Assembly (NCBI RefSeq): GCF_028532725.1
Contig: NZ_JAQKGU010000003.1
Location: 186,001-250,000 of the forward strand
Source: Desulfovibrio sp. Fe33
Lineage (GTDB): Bacteria; Desulfobacterota; Desulfovibrionia; Desulfovibrionales; Desulfovibrionaceae
Direction: 5' to 3'
DNA: 64,000 nucleotides
Below the pieces are notes generated by a model. It ran no database searches, was not told where the DNA came from, and worked only from the letters and a program-made list of their open reading frames with translations. The first letter of the stretch is position 1, and every line of letters begins with the position of its first letter. Of the stretch, positions 10,101 through 18,581 are shown piece by piece. The position numbers and the translations under genes were made by a program.

Positions 10101-10869
10101 GAGTGATCTCGATAAGCTTCTGGTGATTGCGCTGCACAGTACAGTCGCGCTCGTCCATGCAGAAGACGTTGCCGTATTGGTCGGCGATGACTTGAATTTC
10201 GATGTGGCGCACCGAGGTCAGCAGCTTTTCAACGTAAAGACGCGGGTTGCCGAAGGAGGCCTGGGCCAGGGCCGAAGCCTTGGAAAAGGCGTTTTCGAGA
10301 TCCTCTTCCTGATAAACCTCATAGATTCCACGGCCTCCGCCGCCGCCCTCAGCCTTGAGCATCACAGGGAAGCCGATCTCCTGGGCGATCTGCCGCGCTT
10401 CGGGGATGGAAACGGCGCCTTCGGAGCCGGGCACGACGGGCACGCCCTGCTCGATGGCCAGTTTGCGCACGGCCACCTTGTTGCCGAGGATGCGCATCGG
10501 CTCCTGTTCCGGACCGATGAATATGATTCCTTCCTTTGCGCAACGGGCCGGGAAGGAATCATCCTCGGAACAAAAACCCCAACCGGGGTGAATGGCGACC
10601 ACGTTGTTCGCCTTGGCCTCACGAATAATCCTGTCCTGGTCAAGATACGCACGGGGATCGGAGCCGAGCATCAGGAGTTCGTTGGCCCCGGAAGATGCCG
10701 GAGAGGTTTTATCAACGTCGGTGGCGGTCATTATCGCCTTGGCGTTGAACATTTCGGTTATGGAACGGCAGATGCGCCTGGCCGGGATGCCCCGGTTGGC
10801 CACCAGTATCCGCTTCCCCTTGACCTCTTCGAGTACCTGTTCAAAGGACTTCGGCTGCATGAATCTCAC
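7159..10869 (-). CDS. pyc: pyruvate carboxylase with C-terminal zinc ribbon
   Basis: Biotin-dependent carboxylation of pyruvate to oxaloacetate, feeding C4 and amino acid synthesis. At 1236 residues, domain order is biotin carboxylase (about 20-480; ATP-grasp glycine loop EGGGGGRGIYEV, ECRYGIDLVEEQ), HMGL-type carboxyltransferase with conserved barrel (about 540-1020; metal-site region HSHRHYTDGL), and a biotinyl domain near the end. The attachment motif is IMKQEK instead of the usual AMKM, and the chain ends in an extra CPTC...CPNC zinc ribbon. The ATG has AGGAGA upstream. It follows birA on the same strand after 62 bp, so substrate and biotin ligase are likely co-expressed. Confidence 0.94.
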   Translation of the reverse strand: MRFMQPKSFEQVLEEVKGKRILVANRGIPARRICRSITEMFNAKAIMTATDVDKTSPASSGANELLMLGSDPRAYLDQDRIIREAKANNVVAIHPGWGFCSEDDSFPARCAKEGIIFIGPEQEPMRILGNKVAVRKLAIEQGVPVVPGSEGAVSIPEARQIAQEIGFPVMLKAEGGGGGRGIYEVYQEEDLENAFSKASALAQASFGNPRLYVEKLLTSVRHIEIQVIADQYGNVFCMDERDCTVQRNHQKLIEITPSPWPTFTPELRAQLKEYARRLVSAVGYYSLATVEFLVDSEGVPYLIEVNTRLQVEHGITECRYGIDLVEEQIAIAFGAKLRLSEENTKPFQWAMQCRINCEDPQKHFEPNSGRITRYVSPGGQGIRIDSCVGDGYRFPSNYDSAASLLIAYGNTWKKVVALMNRALREYMIGGVKTTIPFHRKIVDHKKFIEADYDTNFVRQNYAELMDYSDREPDSLRLTKLVAEISALGHNKYVQLGEYRGRDDRRVGRFHLAEPPEVSSWFEPRFSRKMDRDAILDTLRTDREAGIIHMTDTTTRDITQSNSGNRFRLAEDRIIGPSLDQCGFFSLENGGGAHFHVAMLANMTYPFTEAAEWNKFAPNTLKQILIRSTNILGYKPQPKNVMRLTGEMINEHYEIIRCFDFLNHVDNMRPFAEVAMASKRNIFEPAISLSWAKGFDVERYMTVTDEIIRMCSEAAGVTRKQAEKMIILGLKDMGGVCPPRFMRELITSITKKYPELVIHSHRHYTDGLFVPTMGAAAKAGAHIVDVAIGASVRWYGQGEVLSTAAYIEDEMGLKTHLDKDMIRATNFRLKQIMPYYDRYTAPYFQGIDHDVVRHGMPGGATSSSQEGALKQGYIKLLPYMLKFLEGTRKVVRYHDVTPGSQITWNTAFLAVTGAFKRGGEREVRRLLNILDIVTLCGESELTDLEREARLDLYRDSNDAFRNLLLGKFGKLPLGFPADWVYQSAFGSGWETAVKERTEASPLTTLQDVDLAAEKKALRSRLHRQPTEEEFIMYLNHPGDAIKTIDFCEKFGNVNNLPVDIWFEGLEKGEVLEFQGNCKKPHIMRILDISEPDENGMTVVRYVLDSEIMSHQVKVAEAEVGAKDAIEMADPSNVLQVGSPSNGDLWVTHVRPGDRVKAGEELLNISIMKQEKAVLAPVAGMVRRVIKSANYTEDKKMVPVVEGELLVELGPEAGTCPTCKVDVPMEDYNFCPNCGQKL

Positions 10870-10931
10870 TGGTCTCCTAGACAGAAATGACTGATATAAA
10901 ACCCTGTTGGCCCGTCCCGCCCCATGCGGGA

Positions 10932-11807
10932 CTAGAGAGGAAAAATCGATCCCGAATACAGCACCGTTTCTTCCCCGTTACGACGCAAAACAAGTCCACC
11001 ATTCAAGGAAAGGCCTGCCAAAACAGCCTCATAGGAGCTCTCGTCTCCTTCCCTGACCAAGATAGTTCGTCCGAACCAGGCGAGTTTGCTCTCGAACATG
11101 GAGATGAATCGAGGGGGTGGAATCTCGTCGAGTATTGCTGCATACACGCTTTTCCCATGGTTTACAAGTTGACTGAGGAGGGATATCGGACCGCCGGTAA
11201 AGAACGGCAACCGTACTTTTGCGGCCGGAACGGAACGATCTTCGCGCATTTTTGCGTCGCCCGGACTATCGGCGAGATTCAGGCCCACACCGACGATGGA
11301 CACGCCGTTTCGCTCCTCGATCAACATGCCGCCAACCTTCCGCCCTCCCTGGAGAATGTCGTTTGGCCACTTGACCAGGACATCCGCTCCAAGACCCGCC
11401 AGAACCTCGCTGACCACATGACCGACAACAAGAGGAAGGAGGTCGGACATGGCCTTCGCCCACATTCCCTTCGAAGGTGACGGCGGCAGCACGATGGAGG
11501 CGTGCATATTGCCCGGGAGCGACGCCCACGGACGCCGCAACTGACCGCGCCCCATGGTCTGGCGCGCGCAGACGACCGCGCCCCAGGAGCCGAGCATTCC
11601 GTCAGCCGCCATTCGGGCCGCCAGCTCCATGGTGCTGGAGCAGGACCCGGCTACGACCAGAGTCTCTTCCGCCCCTCCGCATCCTTTCAGCCACCCGGCC
11701 GGAGCGCCGTCCGATCCGGGGCCCACCGACGTCCAGGGCGCAAAGGCCCGCAGGTCGGCCTGCCAGAGCGGATGCGAAGACGCAGTGACGCCGTCCTCCG
11801 GCTTCAT
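10932..11807 (-). CDS. birA: biotin--protein ligase (BirA), no DNA-binding domain
   Basis: Attaches biotin to acceptor lysines through biotinyl-AMP. About 291 residues from the chosen start MKPEDGV; an upstream in-frame ATG at 11831 has a weaker ribosome site than the AAGGAA before this one. Conserved features are MGRGQLRRPW (biotin/adenylate loop), KWPNDI and GGMLIEE in the catalytic core, and a short C-terminal SH3-like part. The N-terminal winged-helix repressor domain of E. coli BirA is absent, so it should be an enzyme only. Position directly upstream of pyc suggests this carboxylase is its main client. Confidence 0.9.
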   Translation of the reverse strand: MKPEDGVTASSHPLWQADLRAFAPWTSVGPGSDGAPAGWLKGCGGAEETLVVAGSCSSTMELAARMAADGMLGSWGAVVCARQTMGRGQLRRPWASLPGNMHASIVLPPSPSKGMWAKAMSDLLPLVVGHVVSEVLAGLGADVLVKWPNDILQGGRKVGGMLIEERNGVSIVGVGLNLADSPGDAKMREDRSVPAAKVRLPFFTGGPISLLSQLVNHGKSVYAAILDEIPPPRFISMFESKLAWFGRTILVREGDESSYEAVLAGLSLNGGLVLRRNGEETVLYSGSIFPL

Positions 11808-11857
11808 GAGAAAAATTCCTTGTGGAAGCATGAGTTACCTTGTGCTAGACATGGGCA

Positions 11858-12961
11858 ATGAAATTATACTTGGCTGGCGGCGCGGTCCGCGACCTCCTGC
11901 TCGGCAGGCCTTTGCACGACAGGGATTATCTGGTTATGGATTCCTCCCGCGAGGAATTCCGCCGGGCCTTTCCCGAAGCCCGAGAAGTGGGCCGGACCTT
12001 CCCGATTTTCCTGATAAACGGCATCGAGTTTTCCTTCCCGAGGGCGAATTCCCTAAAAGAAGAATTAAAAGCCCGAGACTTGACTGTCAATGCGCAACTG
12101 CTCTCCGAGGAAGGGGAACTCATCTTCCATCCACAGGGGTTCGACGACCTCAAGCGGCGCATTCTCCGCCCGGCCTCCGATCACTCCATGAAGGAAGACC
12201 CCCTGCGCGTCTTCCGCGCAGCACGGTTCGCCGCCCAACTGCCGGAATTCACCCCGCATCCCGATCTCATAGGGGCCATGCGCGAAGCGAACCGCGAAGG
12301 GCTGCTCCGCGGCATCCCGGCGGACCGTATCGCTCCCGAACTGCATAAGGTGCTCGAAAGCCCCAGGCCGGGCAATTTCCTGCGCCTTCTGGCCGAGGCG
12401 GACTGTCTGCTGCCGTGGTTCCCGGAATTTGAGACGGCGCGTTCCATCCCGGCGGGCCCTGCCCCCTATCACGACTGCGATGTGCTGACCCACATCTGCC
12501 GCGTCATGGACGACCTGGCAGGCGACCCCATCGCCGTCTGGATGGGACTGTGCCACGACCTGGGCAAGACCCTGACGCCCCCGGAACGGCTGCCCCGCCA
12601 CTACGGACACGACCTCGCGGGCGTCCCCCTGGCCGAAGCAACCGCCCTGCGGCTGCGAATGTCCAACGAATACAAAACGGCGGGCGTCAAGGCGGCCCGA
12701 TGGCACATGATCGCGGCCCGATACGGGCAACTGCGACCGGCGACCCGAGTGGACCTCCTCATGGATCTGCATCTTTCCTGCGGGCTCTCCCCCGTCTTCA
12801 AACTGGTTCTGGCTGACCACGGTGAAGATTACGGAAGCCGCGCAGCCAGGGAGCTGGCAACCATCCTGACCGTCCGGCTCTCCCCCGAAGACATGAATCA
12901 CGGGGCCGCATCAGGCGAGAAGCTGCGTATGCTCCGCGCCCAGGCTCTGCGGAACGCCTGA
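11858..12961 (+). CDS. cca: CCA-adding tRNA nucleotidyltransferase with HD domain
   Basis: Builds or repairs the tRNA 3'-CCA end. The N-terminus MKLYLAGGAVRDLLLGRPLH followed by DRDYLVMD is the nucleotidyltransferase motif with its two metal-binding aspartates. RRDLT-like KARDLTVNA and EDPLRVFRAARFAA follow, and WMGLCHDLGKTLTP is the HD phosphohydrolase motif. It closely follows the order of E. coli Cca but is about 45 residues shorter at 367. The start is only about 50 bp from the divergent birA start, so the two genes share a very compact control region. Confidence 0.9.
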   Translation: MKLYLAGGAVRDLLLGRPLHDRDYLVMDSSREEFRRAFPEAREVGRTFPIFLINGIEFSFPRANSLKEELKARDLTVNAQLLSEEGELIFHPQGFDDLKRRILRPASDHSMKEDPLRVFRAARFAAQLPEFTPHPDLIGAMREANREGLLRGIPADRIAPELHKVLESPRPGNFLRLLAEADCLLPWFPEFETARSIPAGPAPYHDCDVLTHICRVMDDLAGDPIAVWMGLCHDLGKTLTPPERLPRHYGHDLAGVPLAEATALRLRMSNEYKTAGVKAARWHMIAARYGQLRPATRVDLLMDLHLSCGLSPVFKLVLADHGEDYGSRAARELATILTVRLSPEDMNHGAASGEKLRMLRAQALRNA

Positions 12962-12978
12962 TTCGCGCCGCGATCCTT

Positions 12979-13007
12979 TTGACAAATATTTCCGGTCCGA
13001 CTAATAA
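12979..13007 (+). promoter_or_regulatory. sigma-70-type promoter for the DHH phosphoesterase gene
   Basis: TTGACA, 17 bp, TAATAA, about 65 bp before the start codon and just after cca. Confidence 0.6.
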
Positions 13008-13072
13008 TGCGACATTCTTGGCAGGAAATATGAATTGGCCGCCAACTTCCCGTGACGCTTGGAGAACCCGGC

Positions 13073-13978
13073 ATGAGACTTGTCACTCGATCCGACTTTG
13101 ACGGCTTGGCCTGCGCCGCCCTCCTCAAGCAGCTCAACATCATTGACGATTATCTTTTCGCCCACCCCAAGGACCTGCAAGACGGCCGTGTTGAAGTGAC
13201 CGGCAACGACGTCCTCGCCAATGTGCCCTACGTCGAGGGATGCGGATTATGGTTCGATCACCACACCAGCGAAATGGACCGACTGGGCCAATTCGAATTT
13301 GAAGGTGTGAGCAAACCGCTTCCGAGCTGCGCCCGAGTGATTTACGAATACTACGGGCCGGACAAATTCCCCGCCTCCTATGCCGAATTCGTCAAGGCCG
13401 TCGACAAGATGGACTCGGCCGACCTGACCATCGACGAAATTACCGCACCTTCCGGCTGGGTCCTGCTGGGCTTCATCATGGACCCGAGAACCGGGCTGGG
13501 ACGGTACCGAAACTACCACATCAGCAATTACCAACTCATGCTCGACATGATTGAGCATTGCCGCACCCGGTCGGCGGAAGAGATTCTGGAAATCGACGAC
13601 GTCAGGGAGCGTGTGGACAGGTATTTCGAAGATCGCGACGACTACATCGCCATGCTCAAGAGCAATGCGCGGGCGCACGGCGACGCGGTGCTCATGGACC
13701 TGCGCGGCCAAGAGCAACTCTATTGCGGAAACAGATTCATGATCTACACCCTGTTCCCTGAGTGCAACATCAGCGTCCGCGTCATCTGGGGATTCAAGAA
13801 ACAGAACGTGGTCATCACCGTGGGGCATTCCATCCTCAACAGGACGAGCGCGGTGGACGTAGGCGACCTGATGCTATCCCTTGGCGGCGGCGGTCACAGG
13901 GCCGTAGGGACCTGCCAGGTCCCGGAACACAAGGTCGACGAAACGCTGAAAACCATCCTTGCCCGGATCAACGGATAG
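13073..13978 (+). CDS. DHH-family phosphoesterase / exopolyphosphatase-like protein
   Basis: A 301-residue protein starting MRLVTRSDFDGLACAALL, where RSDFDG is the metal-binding motif of DHH phosphoesterases. LWFDHHTSEMD gives the DHH triad and GGGGHRAVGTCQV near the C-terminus is the DHHA1-type substrate-binding glycine loop. Families with this plan act on polyphosphate, pAp or short nucleotides; I cannot tell which here. The start is preceded by GGAG and lies downstream of an own promoter. The next gene converges on it with an 11-bp gap. Confidence 0.8.
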   Translation: MRLVTRSDFDGLACAALLKQLNIIDDYLFAHPKDLQDGRVEVTGNDVLANVPYVEGCGLWFDHHTSEMDRLGQFEFEGVSKPLPSCARVIYEYYGPDKFPASYAEFVKAVDKMDSADLTIDEITAPSGWVLLGFIMDPRTGLGRYRNYHISNYQLMLDMIEHCRTRSAEEILEIDDVRERVDRYFEDRDDYIAMLKSNARAHGDAVLMDLRGQEQLYCGNRFMIYTLFPECNISVRVIWGFKKQNVVITVGHSILNRTSAVDVGDLMLSLGGGGHRAVGTCQVPEHKVDETLKTILARING

Positions 13979-13989
13979 CCTGGTCGAAC

Positions 13990-14763
13990 TCATCGCCCGA
14001 CGAACACGTCGATCGCCCCGCGGACCTCATCCTTCCGTTCCGCATAGAAGCGCGAACAAAACCGCTTGACCGCTGGCCGGACCTCCTTGGGGGAAGGCAA
14101 CTCCTCAACCTCGGGGAACTGATACCCGGCGAAATCGATCGGCACGAAACACATGTCCGGGTCCTTTTCACAGCCGTCACCATAGACCACATCGCCAAGC
14201 ATCTCCTCCCGTTCCATCTGCACGGGGTCAAGCCGCTTCACTTCGCGCAACACCGAAGACACGGACCGCTCGTTATTGGCCTTGTGGATTTTTTCATTGA
14301 TGATCTCGGCGATCTCCCTGAGGCGCCGATAATGCATGGTCAGCCTCTTACGGCCCGGCTGGTCGGGATCATTGTAGTGCCGGCCATGGAGATACTCCCG
14401 GATTGCGTCGTACAATCCCTGGTAGGCAAAGGTCACGCAATCATGGAACCGGCCCCCGCCGGTCAGGGAAAACGGCAGGGATTCGCGAACCAGGATCGGA
14501 GCTCCCTCGGCCTGCGGAATACGCGATGGGTCAATCCCGAGTTCGACGCAGAAGGCGTCGACTCCGGCATCGTCCAAAAGCAGCAGACGCAGGGTCGCGG
14601 CCGCCTGAAACATATGCTCGATCACGGGCAGAAGCTCCTTGACCATGCCGGAGTACGCCTCCAGGGCAACGTCCAGTTCCTTTCTTCCGCCAAAAAAGCT
14701 TTCGGCCATGTCCGACACCACATCCGTATGCAACTGATCGGCAAAATCACTGAGATCCGACAT
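13990..14763 (-). CDS. conserved hypothetical soluble protein
   Basis: A 257-residue protein starting MSDLSDFADQLHTDV, chosen because GGAGGG sits just upstream; an in-frame ATG 42 bp earlier lacks this. It is acidic, mostly helical, with no signal peptide or membrane segment and no motif I recognise. There is a cluster DGCEKDPDMCF near residue 205. It is divergent from the fused succinyl-CoA synthetase gene. Function unknown. Confidence 0.7.
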   Translation of the reverse strand: MSDLSDFADQLHTDVVSDMAESFFGGRKELDVALEAYSGMVKELLPVIEHMFQAAATLRLLLLDDAGVDAFCVELGIDPSRIPQAEGAPILVRESLPFSLTGGGRFHDCVTFAYQGLYDAIREYLHGRHYNDPDQPGRKRLTMHYRRLREIAEIINEKIHKANNERSVSSVLREVKRLDPVQMEREEMLGDVVYGDGCEKDPDMCFVPIDFAGYQFPEVEELPSPKEVRPAVKRFCSRFYAERKDEVRGAIDVFVGR

Positions 14764-14906
14764 GCTCCCTCCGATTACGGGCGTTTTTTCACCCACAATA
14801 TGCATTTTCTCCTCAATTCATGTCATGGTCAATATATTTGCATTGATTCAACCGCTTAAACCAACTAAGGTTTCAGCGACCCATAAGCCAAGACCAGGAG
14901 CCTGTC

Positions 14907-16985
14907 ATGTTACTCAACGAGCACAAAAGCAAACTCCTCTTCGAAAAGGCCCTCATTCCCGTGCCCCAAGGCACTGCCGTCTTTCCCGGGGAGGAAGACG
15001 GTTTCTCAACCGACTTCCCCCTGCCATGGTTCCTCAAGGCCCAGGTCCTGTCCGGCGGACGCGGCAAGGCCGGCGGCATCCTGCGCATCGACGACCCCGC
15101 GCAATTCCCGGACAAAGCCCGCAAATTGTTCAATCGCTCCATCAAAGGCGAAGCCATCCCCTTCATCCGCGTGGAGCCGGGAGAAAACATCGAACGGGAA
15201 TTCTACCTCTCCCTGACCGTCTCCCGCGAGCACCGCTGCATTCTGCTTACCACGGGCCGCCAGGGGGGCATCGAGATCGAGAAGTTGGGCTCGGACAACC
15301 TTTTGGTGCAAAAAGTCACCCTGCCGGGCGGCATTGTACCGCACCAGATCAGGGCCGCTTTTTTTCACCTCGGCCTGGAAAAGGAGCAATTCCAGCCCTT
15401 CCACGAGCTGTTGACCAAGTTGTTCGGCTGTATGCTCGACAACGGATTGCTCATGGCCGAGATCAATCCCCTGATCCTCACTCCGGACAACCGTCTGTTG
15501 GCCCTGGACGGCAAGGTGGAGATGGACGACAACTTCGCCGACCTCAATCCCGACTCCGAAGCGTTTTACCAACGCGAGCACGCCACGCTTGAGGAAAACA
15601 TGGCCCGCGATGCCGGTCTTTCCTTCGTCAGGCTCCCCGGCTGGGTAGGACTGATGGTCAACGGCGCGGGGTTGGCGATGGCCACCATGGACCTGCTCAA
15701 CTTCTCGGGCCTGCCTGCCAGCAACTTTCTCGATCTGGGCGGGGCAGCGGACCAGAAACGCATGGAGACGGCTCTGGAACTGCTCTTCGGCGACGCCCAG
15801 GTTAAAACCATTTTCATCAACCTCTTTGGCGGGATACTCTCCTGCGAAAAAGTCGCCATGGCCATGACGGGGGCGCTTGGAGGCAAATCCCCGCAAAAGC
15901 CCATCGTGGCCCGCATGTCCGGCAAGGACGCCTCGGCCGGGTTACGGATTCTCCGGGAACTCGATGTGGACAACCTTCATATAACCGAAGACATGCAGTC
16001 GGCCATCGGAATTCTCGACACCCTCCGCCCCGCCGGTTCCGCGGCCGTTGATTTCCCGGCCCCGCTGGACATCCCCCTCGGGCCCGGCCCCGACCCCGCT
16101 GGCTACTCGAGCGCCGCCGCCTTCACCATAAACCAAAGCACTCCCGTCCTTGTCCAAGGCATCACCGGACGCGAGGGAAGGCTGCACACGCAACTCATGC
16201 TGGAGTACGGGGCCAACGTGGTGGCAGGGGTAACCCCCTTCAAGGGCGGAGAAGAAGTACTCGGCGTCCCGGTCTACAACTCCATAGCCGAGGCCGTCCG
16301 AGTCCACGAGATCGGCGCTTCCATCATCTTCGTTCCCCCGCGCATGGCCGCCGACGCCGTGGCCGAGGCCGTGGCGAACGAAATCCCCTGGACCGTATGC
16401 ATCACCGAAGGCATCACCCAGCACGACATGCTGGCGGCCTTTGTGCGGGCCAAAGGCTCGTCCACCAGGATCGTCGGCCCGAACACGCCGGGCATCATAG
16501 TGCCAGGACAGACAAAAATCGGCATCATGCCCACCCGGCCATTTTCGCCCGGCCCCGTCGCCATTCTCTCCCGAAGCGGGACCCTGACATACGAAGTGGC
16601 TGACCGGCTGACCCGAGCAGGCATCGGCCAGTCCCTGTGCGTCGGCATCGGCGGCGATCCGTTTATCGGAACCAACTTCGTGGATATGTTCGAAATGATA
16701 CGCAATCACGAAGAAACCAAGGTCGTGATCGTGCTTGGTGAAATCGGTGGACAGGCGGAGGAGAATCTGGCTGAATACGTCGTCCGTACGGGGTTCGACA
16801 AGCCGGTCATATCCTTCATCGCAGGCCAGACCGCACCTGCGGGCAAACGTTTGGGCCACGCCGGGGCCATTCTGGACTCGGGCGGCGGCATCATGGACAA
16901 GCTCGAAACCATGGGCAGAGCCGGATTCGCGGTCTGTCCAAGCCTGGAAGCCGTTGCCGAGACAACGGCGAAGGCTTTGAAATAA
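14907..16985 (+). CDS. sucCD: fused succinyl-CoA synthetase (SucC-SucD in one chain)
   Basis: A 692-residue natural fusion. Residues about 1-375 are the beta subunit: ATP-grasp start MLLNEHKSKLLFEKALIPVP, the KAQVLSGGRGKAGGI loop, EINPLILTPDNRLLALDGK and the C-terminal NFLDLGGAAD and INLFGGILSCEKVA. A proline-rich linker of about 25 residues leads into the alpha subunit: VLVQGITGREGRLHTQLMLE (CoA site), GPNTPGIIVPG, and GHAGAI with the phosphorylated His651. It makes ATP or GTP from succinyl-CoA or the reverse. The ATG has AGGAGC upstream. The glycosyltransferase gene follows after 12 bp. Confidence 0.88.
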   Translation: MLLNEHKSKLLFEKALIPVPQGTAVFPGEEDGFSTDFPLPWFLKAQVLSGGRGKAGGILRIDDPAQFPDKARKLFNRSIKGEAIPFIRVEPGENIEREFYLSLTVSREHRCILLTTGRQGGIEIEKLGSDNLLVQKVTLPGGIVPHQIRAAFFHLGLEKEQFQPFHELLTKLFGCMLDNGLLMAEINPLILTPDNRLLALDGKVEMDDNFADLNPDSEAFYQREHATLEENMARDAGLSFVRLPGWVGLMVNGAGLAMATMDLLNFSGLPASNFLDLGGAADQKRMETALELLFGDAQVKTIFINLFGGILSCEKVAMAMTGALGGKSPQKPIVARMSGKDASAGLRILRELDVDNLHITEDMQSAIGILDTLRPAGSAAVDFPAPLDIPLGPGPDPAGYSSAAAFTINQSTPVLVQGITGREGRLHTQLMLEYGANVVAGVTPFKGGEEVLGVPVYNSIAEAVRVHEIGASIIFVPPRMAADAVAEAVANEIPWTVCITEGITQHDMLAAFVRAKGSSTRIVGPNTPGIIVPGQTKIGIMPTRPFSPGPVAILSRSGTLTYEVADRLTRAGIGQSLCVGIGGDPFIGTNFVDMFEMIRNHEETKVVIVLGEIGGQAEENLAEYVVRTGFDKPVISFIAGQTAPAGKRLGHAGAILDSGGGIMDKLETMGRAGFAVCPSLEAVAETTAKALK

Positions 16986-16997
16986 AAGAGGTTTATA

Positions 16998-18056
16998 TTG
17001 AAGGTTTTGTTACTCGACCTGGGCAGAATCATGCGCGGCGGCCAGCGCCAGGTATTCTATCTGGCACGCGCCCTGAATCGCGCCAAAGGATTTGAGCCCC
17101 TGGTCGCAGTGCCCGGCGATTCTCCCTTGATCCCCCTGCTGGAGGCCGACTCCATCCCCTTCGCCGCACTGCCCTCCCACAACGACTACAATCCCATGAA
17201 TATTTTCCGGGTGCTCGGGATCATCAAATCCTTCAAGCCCGACGTGGTTCACTCGAACGATGCCAAAGGCGCTTCCCTGGCCGCTCTGGCCAAGAAACTG
17301 CGCAACACGTTCCGCCTGGTCCACAGCCGCCGTGTATCCTACCGGCTCAAGCCGGGCTGGAGCAGGAACAAATACCTCATGGGCGACGCCTTGGTGGCCG
17401 TCAGCCGCGAAATCCAGGAAGTCCTGGTGAGTTGCGGAGTGCCGGAAGAAAAAACCACCGTGATCCACAGCGGCATCGATCCGACCATGTACACCGCCGA
17501 ATCGCGCAGGCACCCTGTCCTGACGCTGGGCGCAGTGGGCGCGCTCAGTTCCCAAAAAGGATTCGAGGTCCTCATTGAGGCCCTGGCGCACCTGCGCAAG
17601 TCCTCCGACATGCCGAACTGGCAGTGCATGATAGCGGGTGAAGGACCCATGCAGCAGGACCTGAAACGACAGGCCGAAAAACTCGATCTGGCCGACTCCA
17701 TCCTTTTCCTGGGATACCGGGACAGCCGTGAAGTCCTGCCCGAAATAGACATCCTGACCGTCCCCTCCGTGGACGGCGAAGGGTCCAACGCGGTCATCAA
17801 GGAAGGCTGGGCCACCAGGACTCCGGTCATCACCTCGGATTTGCCCTCCAACCTGGAACTCGTCACCCATGAACATGACGGGCTGGTCTTCAAGAATCGC
17901 GACGCGGCCGACCTGGCTGCGAGCATTGTGCGCCTGGTCAACGACCCCGAATTGAACGAACGGCTGGTCGCCAACGGCGCGGAATCGGTCGTCGGATACA
18001 CGGACAAGGCCATGGCCGACCGGTACATGGCCCTGTACAAGGGACTTCGAAGCTGA
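16998..18056 (+). CDS. GT4-family glycosyltransferase (GT-B fold)
   Basis: 352 residues, TTG start preceded by GAGG. The N-terminal half has the acceptor-side glycine motif GRIMRGGQRQVFYLARAL and PDVVHSNDAKG. The C-terminal half has LGAVGALSSQKGFEVLIEAL, MIAGEGPMQQDL, LFLGYRD and the nucleotide-sugar E-x7-E region GSNAVIKEGWATRTPVI. It is probably cytoplasmic or peripheral, involved in glycolipid or polysaccharide assembly; donor and acceptor cannot be told from sequence. Downstream of sucCD by 12 bp, so possibly co-transcribed although not functionally related. Confidence 0.85.
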   Translation: MKVLLLDLGRIMRGGQRQVFYLARALNRAKGFEPLVAVPGDSPLIPLLEADSIPFAALPSHNDYNPMNIFRVLGIIKSFKPDVVHSNDAKGASLAALAKKLRNTFRLVHSRRVSYRLKPGWSRNKYLMGDALVAVSREIQEVLVSCGVPEEKTTVIHSGIDPTMYTAESRRHPVLTLGAVGALSSQKGFEVLIEALAHLRKSSDMPNWQCMIAGEGPMQQDLKRQAEKLDLADSILFLGYRDSREVLPEIDILTVPSVDGEGSNAVIKEGWATRTPVITSDLPSNLELVTHEHDGLVFKNRDAADLAASIVRLVNDPELNERLVANGAESVVGYTDKAMADRYMALYKGLRS

Positions 18057-18096
18057 CCGGCCCTCGTCGGGGCCGATCACGTCTTTATCACGGGAA

Positions 18097-18552
18097 TTAC
18101 TTGAATTCTCCGTCCAGGATCAGGTGGGAAAAGTAGCCGACCACAAAGGCGGCATAAAATGGCGCGAAGTAACGGGCCAGTTCCTGCTCCTGCATGAAGA
18201 AAGGGATGATGACGATGGGCAGCGGCACCAGCAGCATGGCCCACCAGGTGTGGGTCCAGCCGCGATGAGACCCCACTGCCGGCAACATGGAAAAAAGGCC
18301 GAACCAGGCGGCCCAGACATACAGGCCTTTGAGGATCAACCCCAAATCGACCAGCACGAAGACGGCGTAATAGAGATTCTGTCCCTTTGAGTTGGTGTCC
18401 ACGTCCGGGAAAAGCGCGCCAAGCAGGCAGAAGCCGAGCAACCCGGCGGCCTGAAGCGGATCAAAGGCCATCCAGCCGAGAAGAATCACGCCGACCAGTC
18501 CCATGACGCCGAAAAAAAGCCCTCCGGCGAGATGTCCTCTGTAATCAGACAT
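18097..18552 (-). CDS. YdjM-like membrane-bound metal-dependent hydrolase family protein
   Basis: 151 residues with four hydrophobic segments. Conserved motifs are LLGALFPDVDTNSKG, SHRGWTHTWW and VGYFSHLILDGEF, the Asp/His pattern of the LexA-binding/YdjM (DUF457) integral membrane hydrolases. The substrate of this family is unknown. It lies 29 bp downstream of the TetR gene on the same strand, so the regulator may co-transcribe it. No strong ribosome site is visible before the ATG. Confidence 0.72.
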   Translation of the reverse strand: MSDYRGHLAGGLFFGVMGLVGVILLGWMAFDPLQAAGLLGFCLLGALFPDVDTNSKGQNLYYAVFVLVDLGLILKGLYVWAAWFGLFSMLPAVGSHRGWTHTWWAMLLVPLPIVIIPFFMQEQELARYFAPFYAAFVVGYFSHLILDGEFK

Positions 18553-18581
18553 AAAAATGAGTAGATGCTTGCGGCAAGCGG

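Noticed and set aside
4470..10890. Very long open frames on the plus strand opposite PEP synthase and pyruvate carboxylase (about 900 and 1270 codons)
   Set aside because: They are mirror frames of GC-rich coding DNA, lack ribosome sites, and their translations have no family motifs, whereas the minus-strand proteins show full catalytic motifs.
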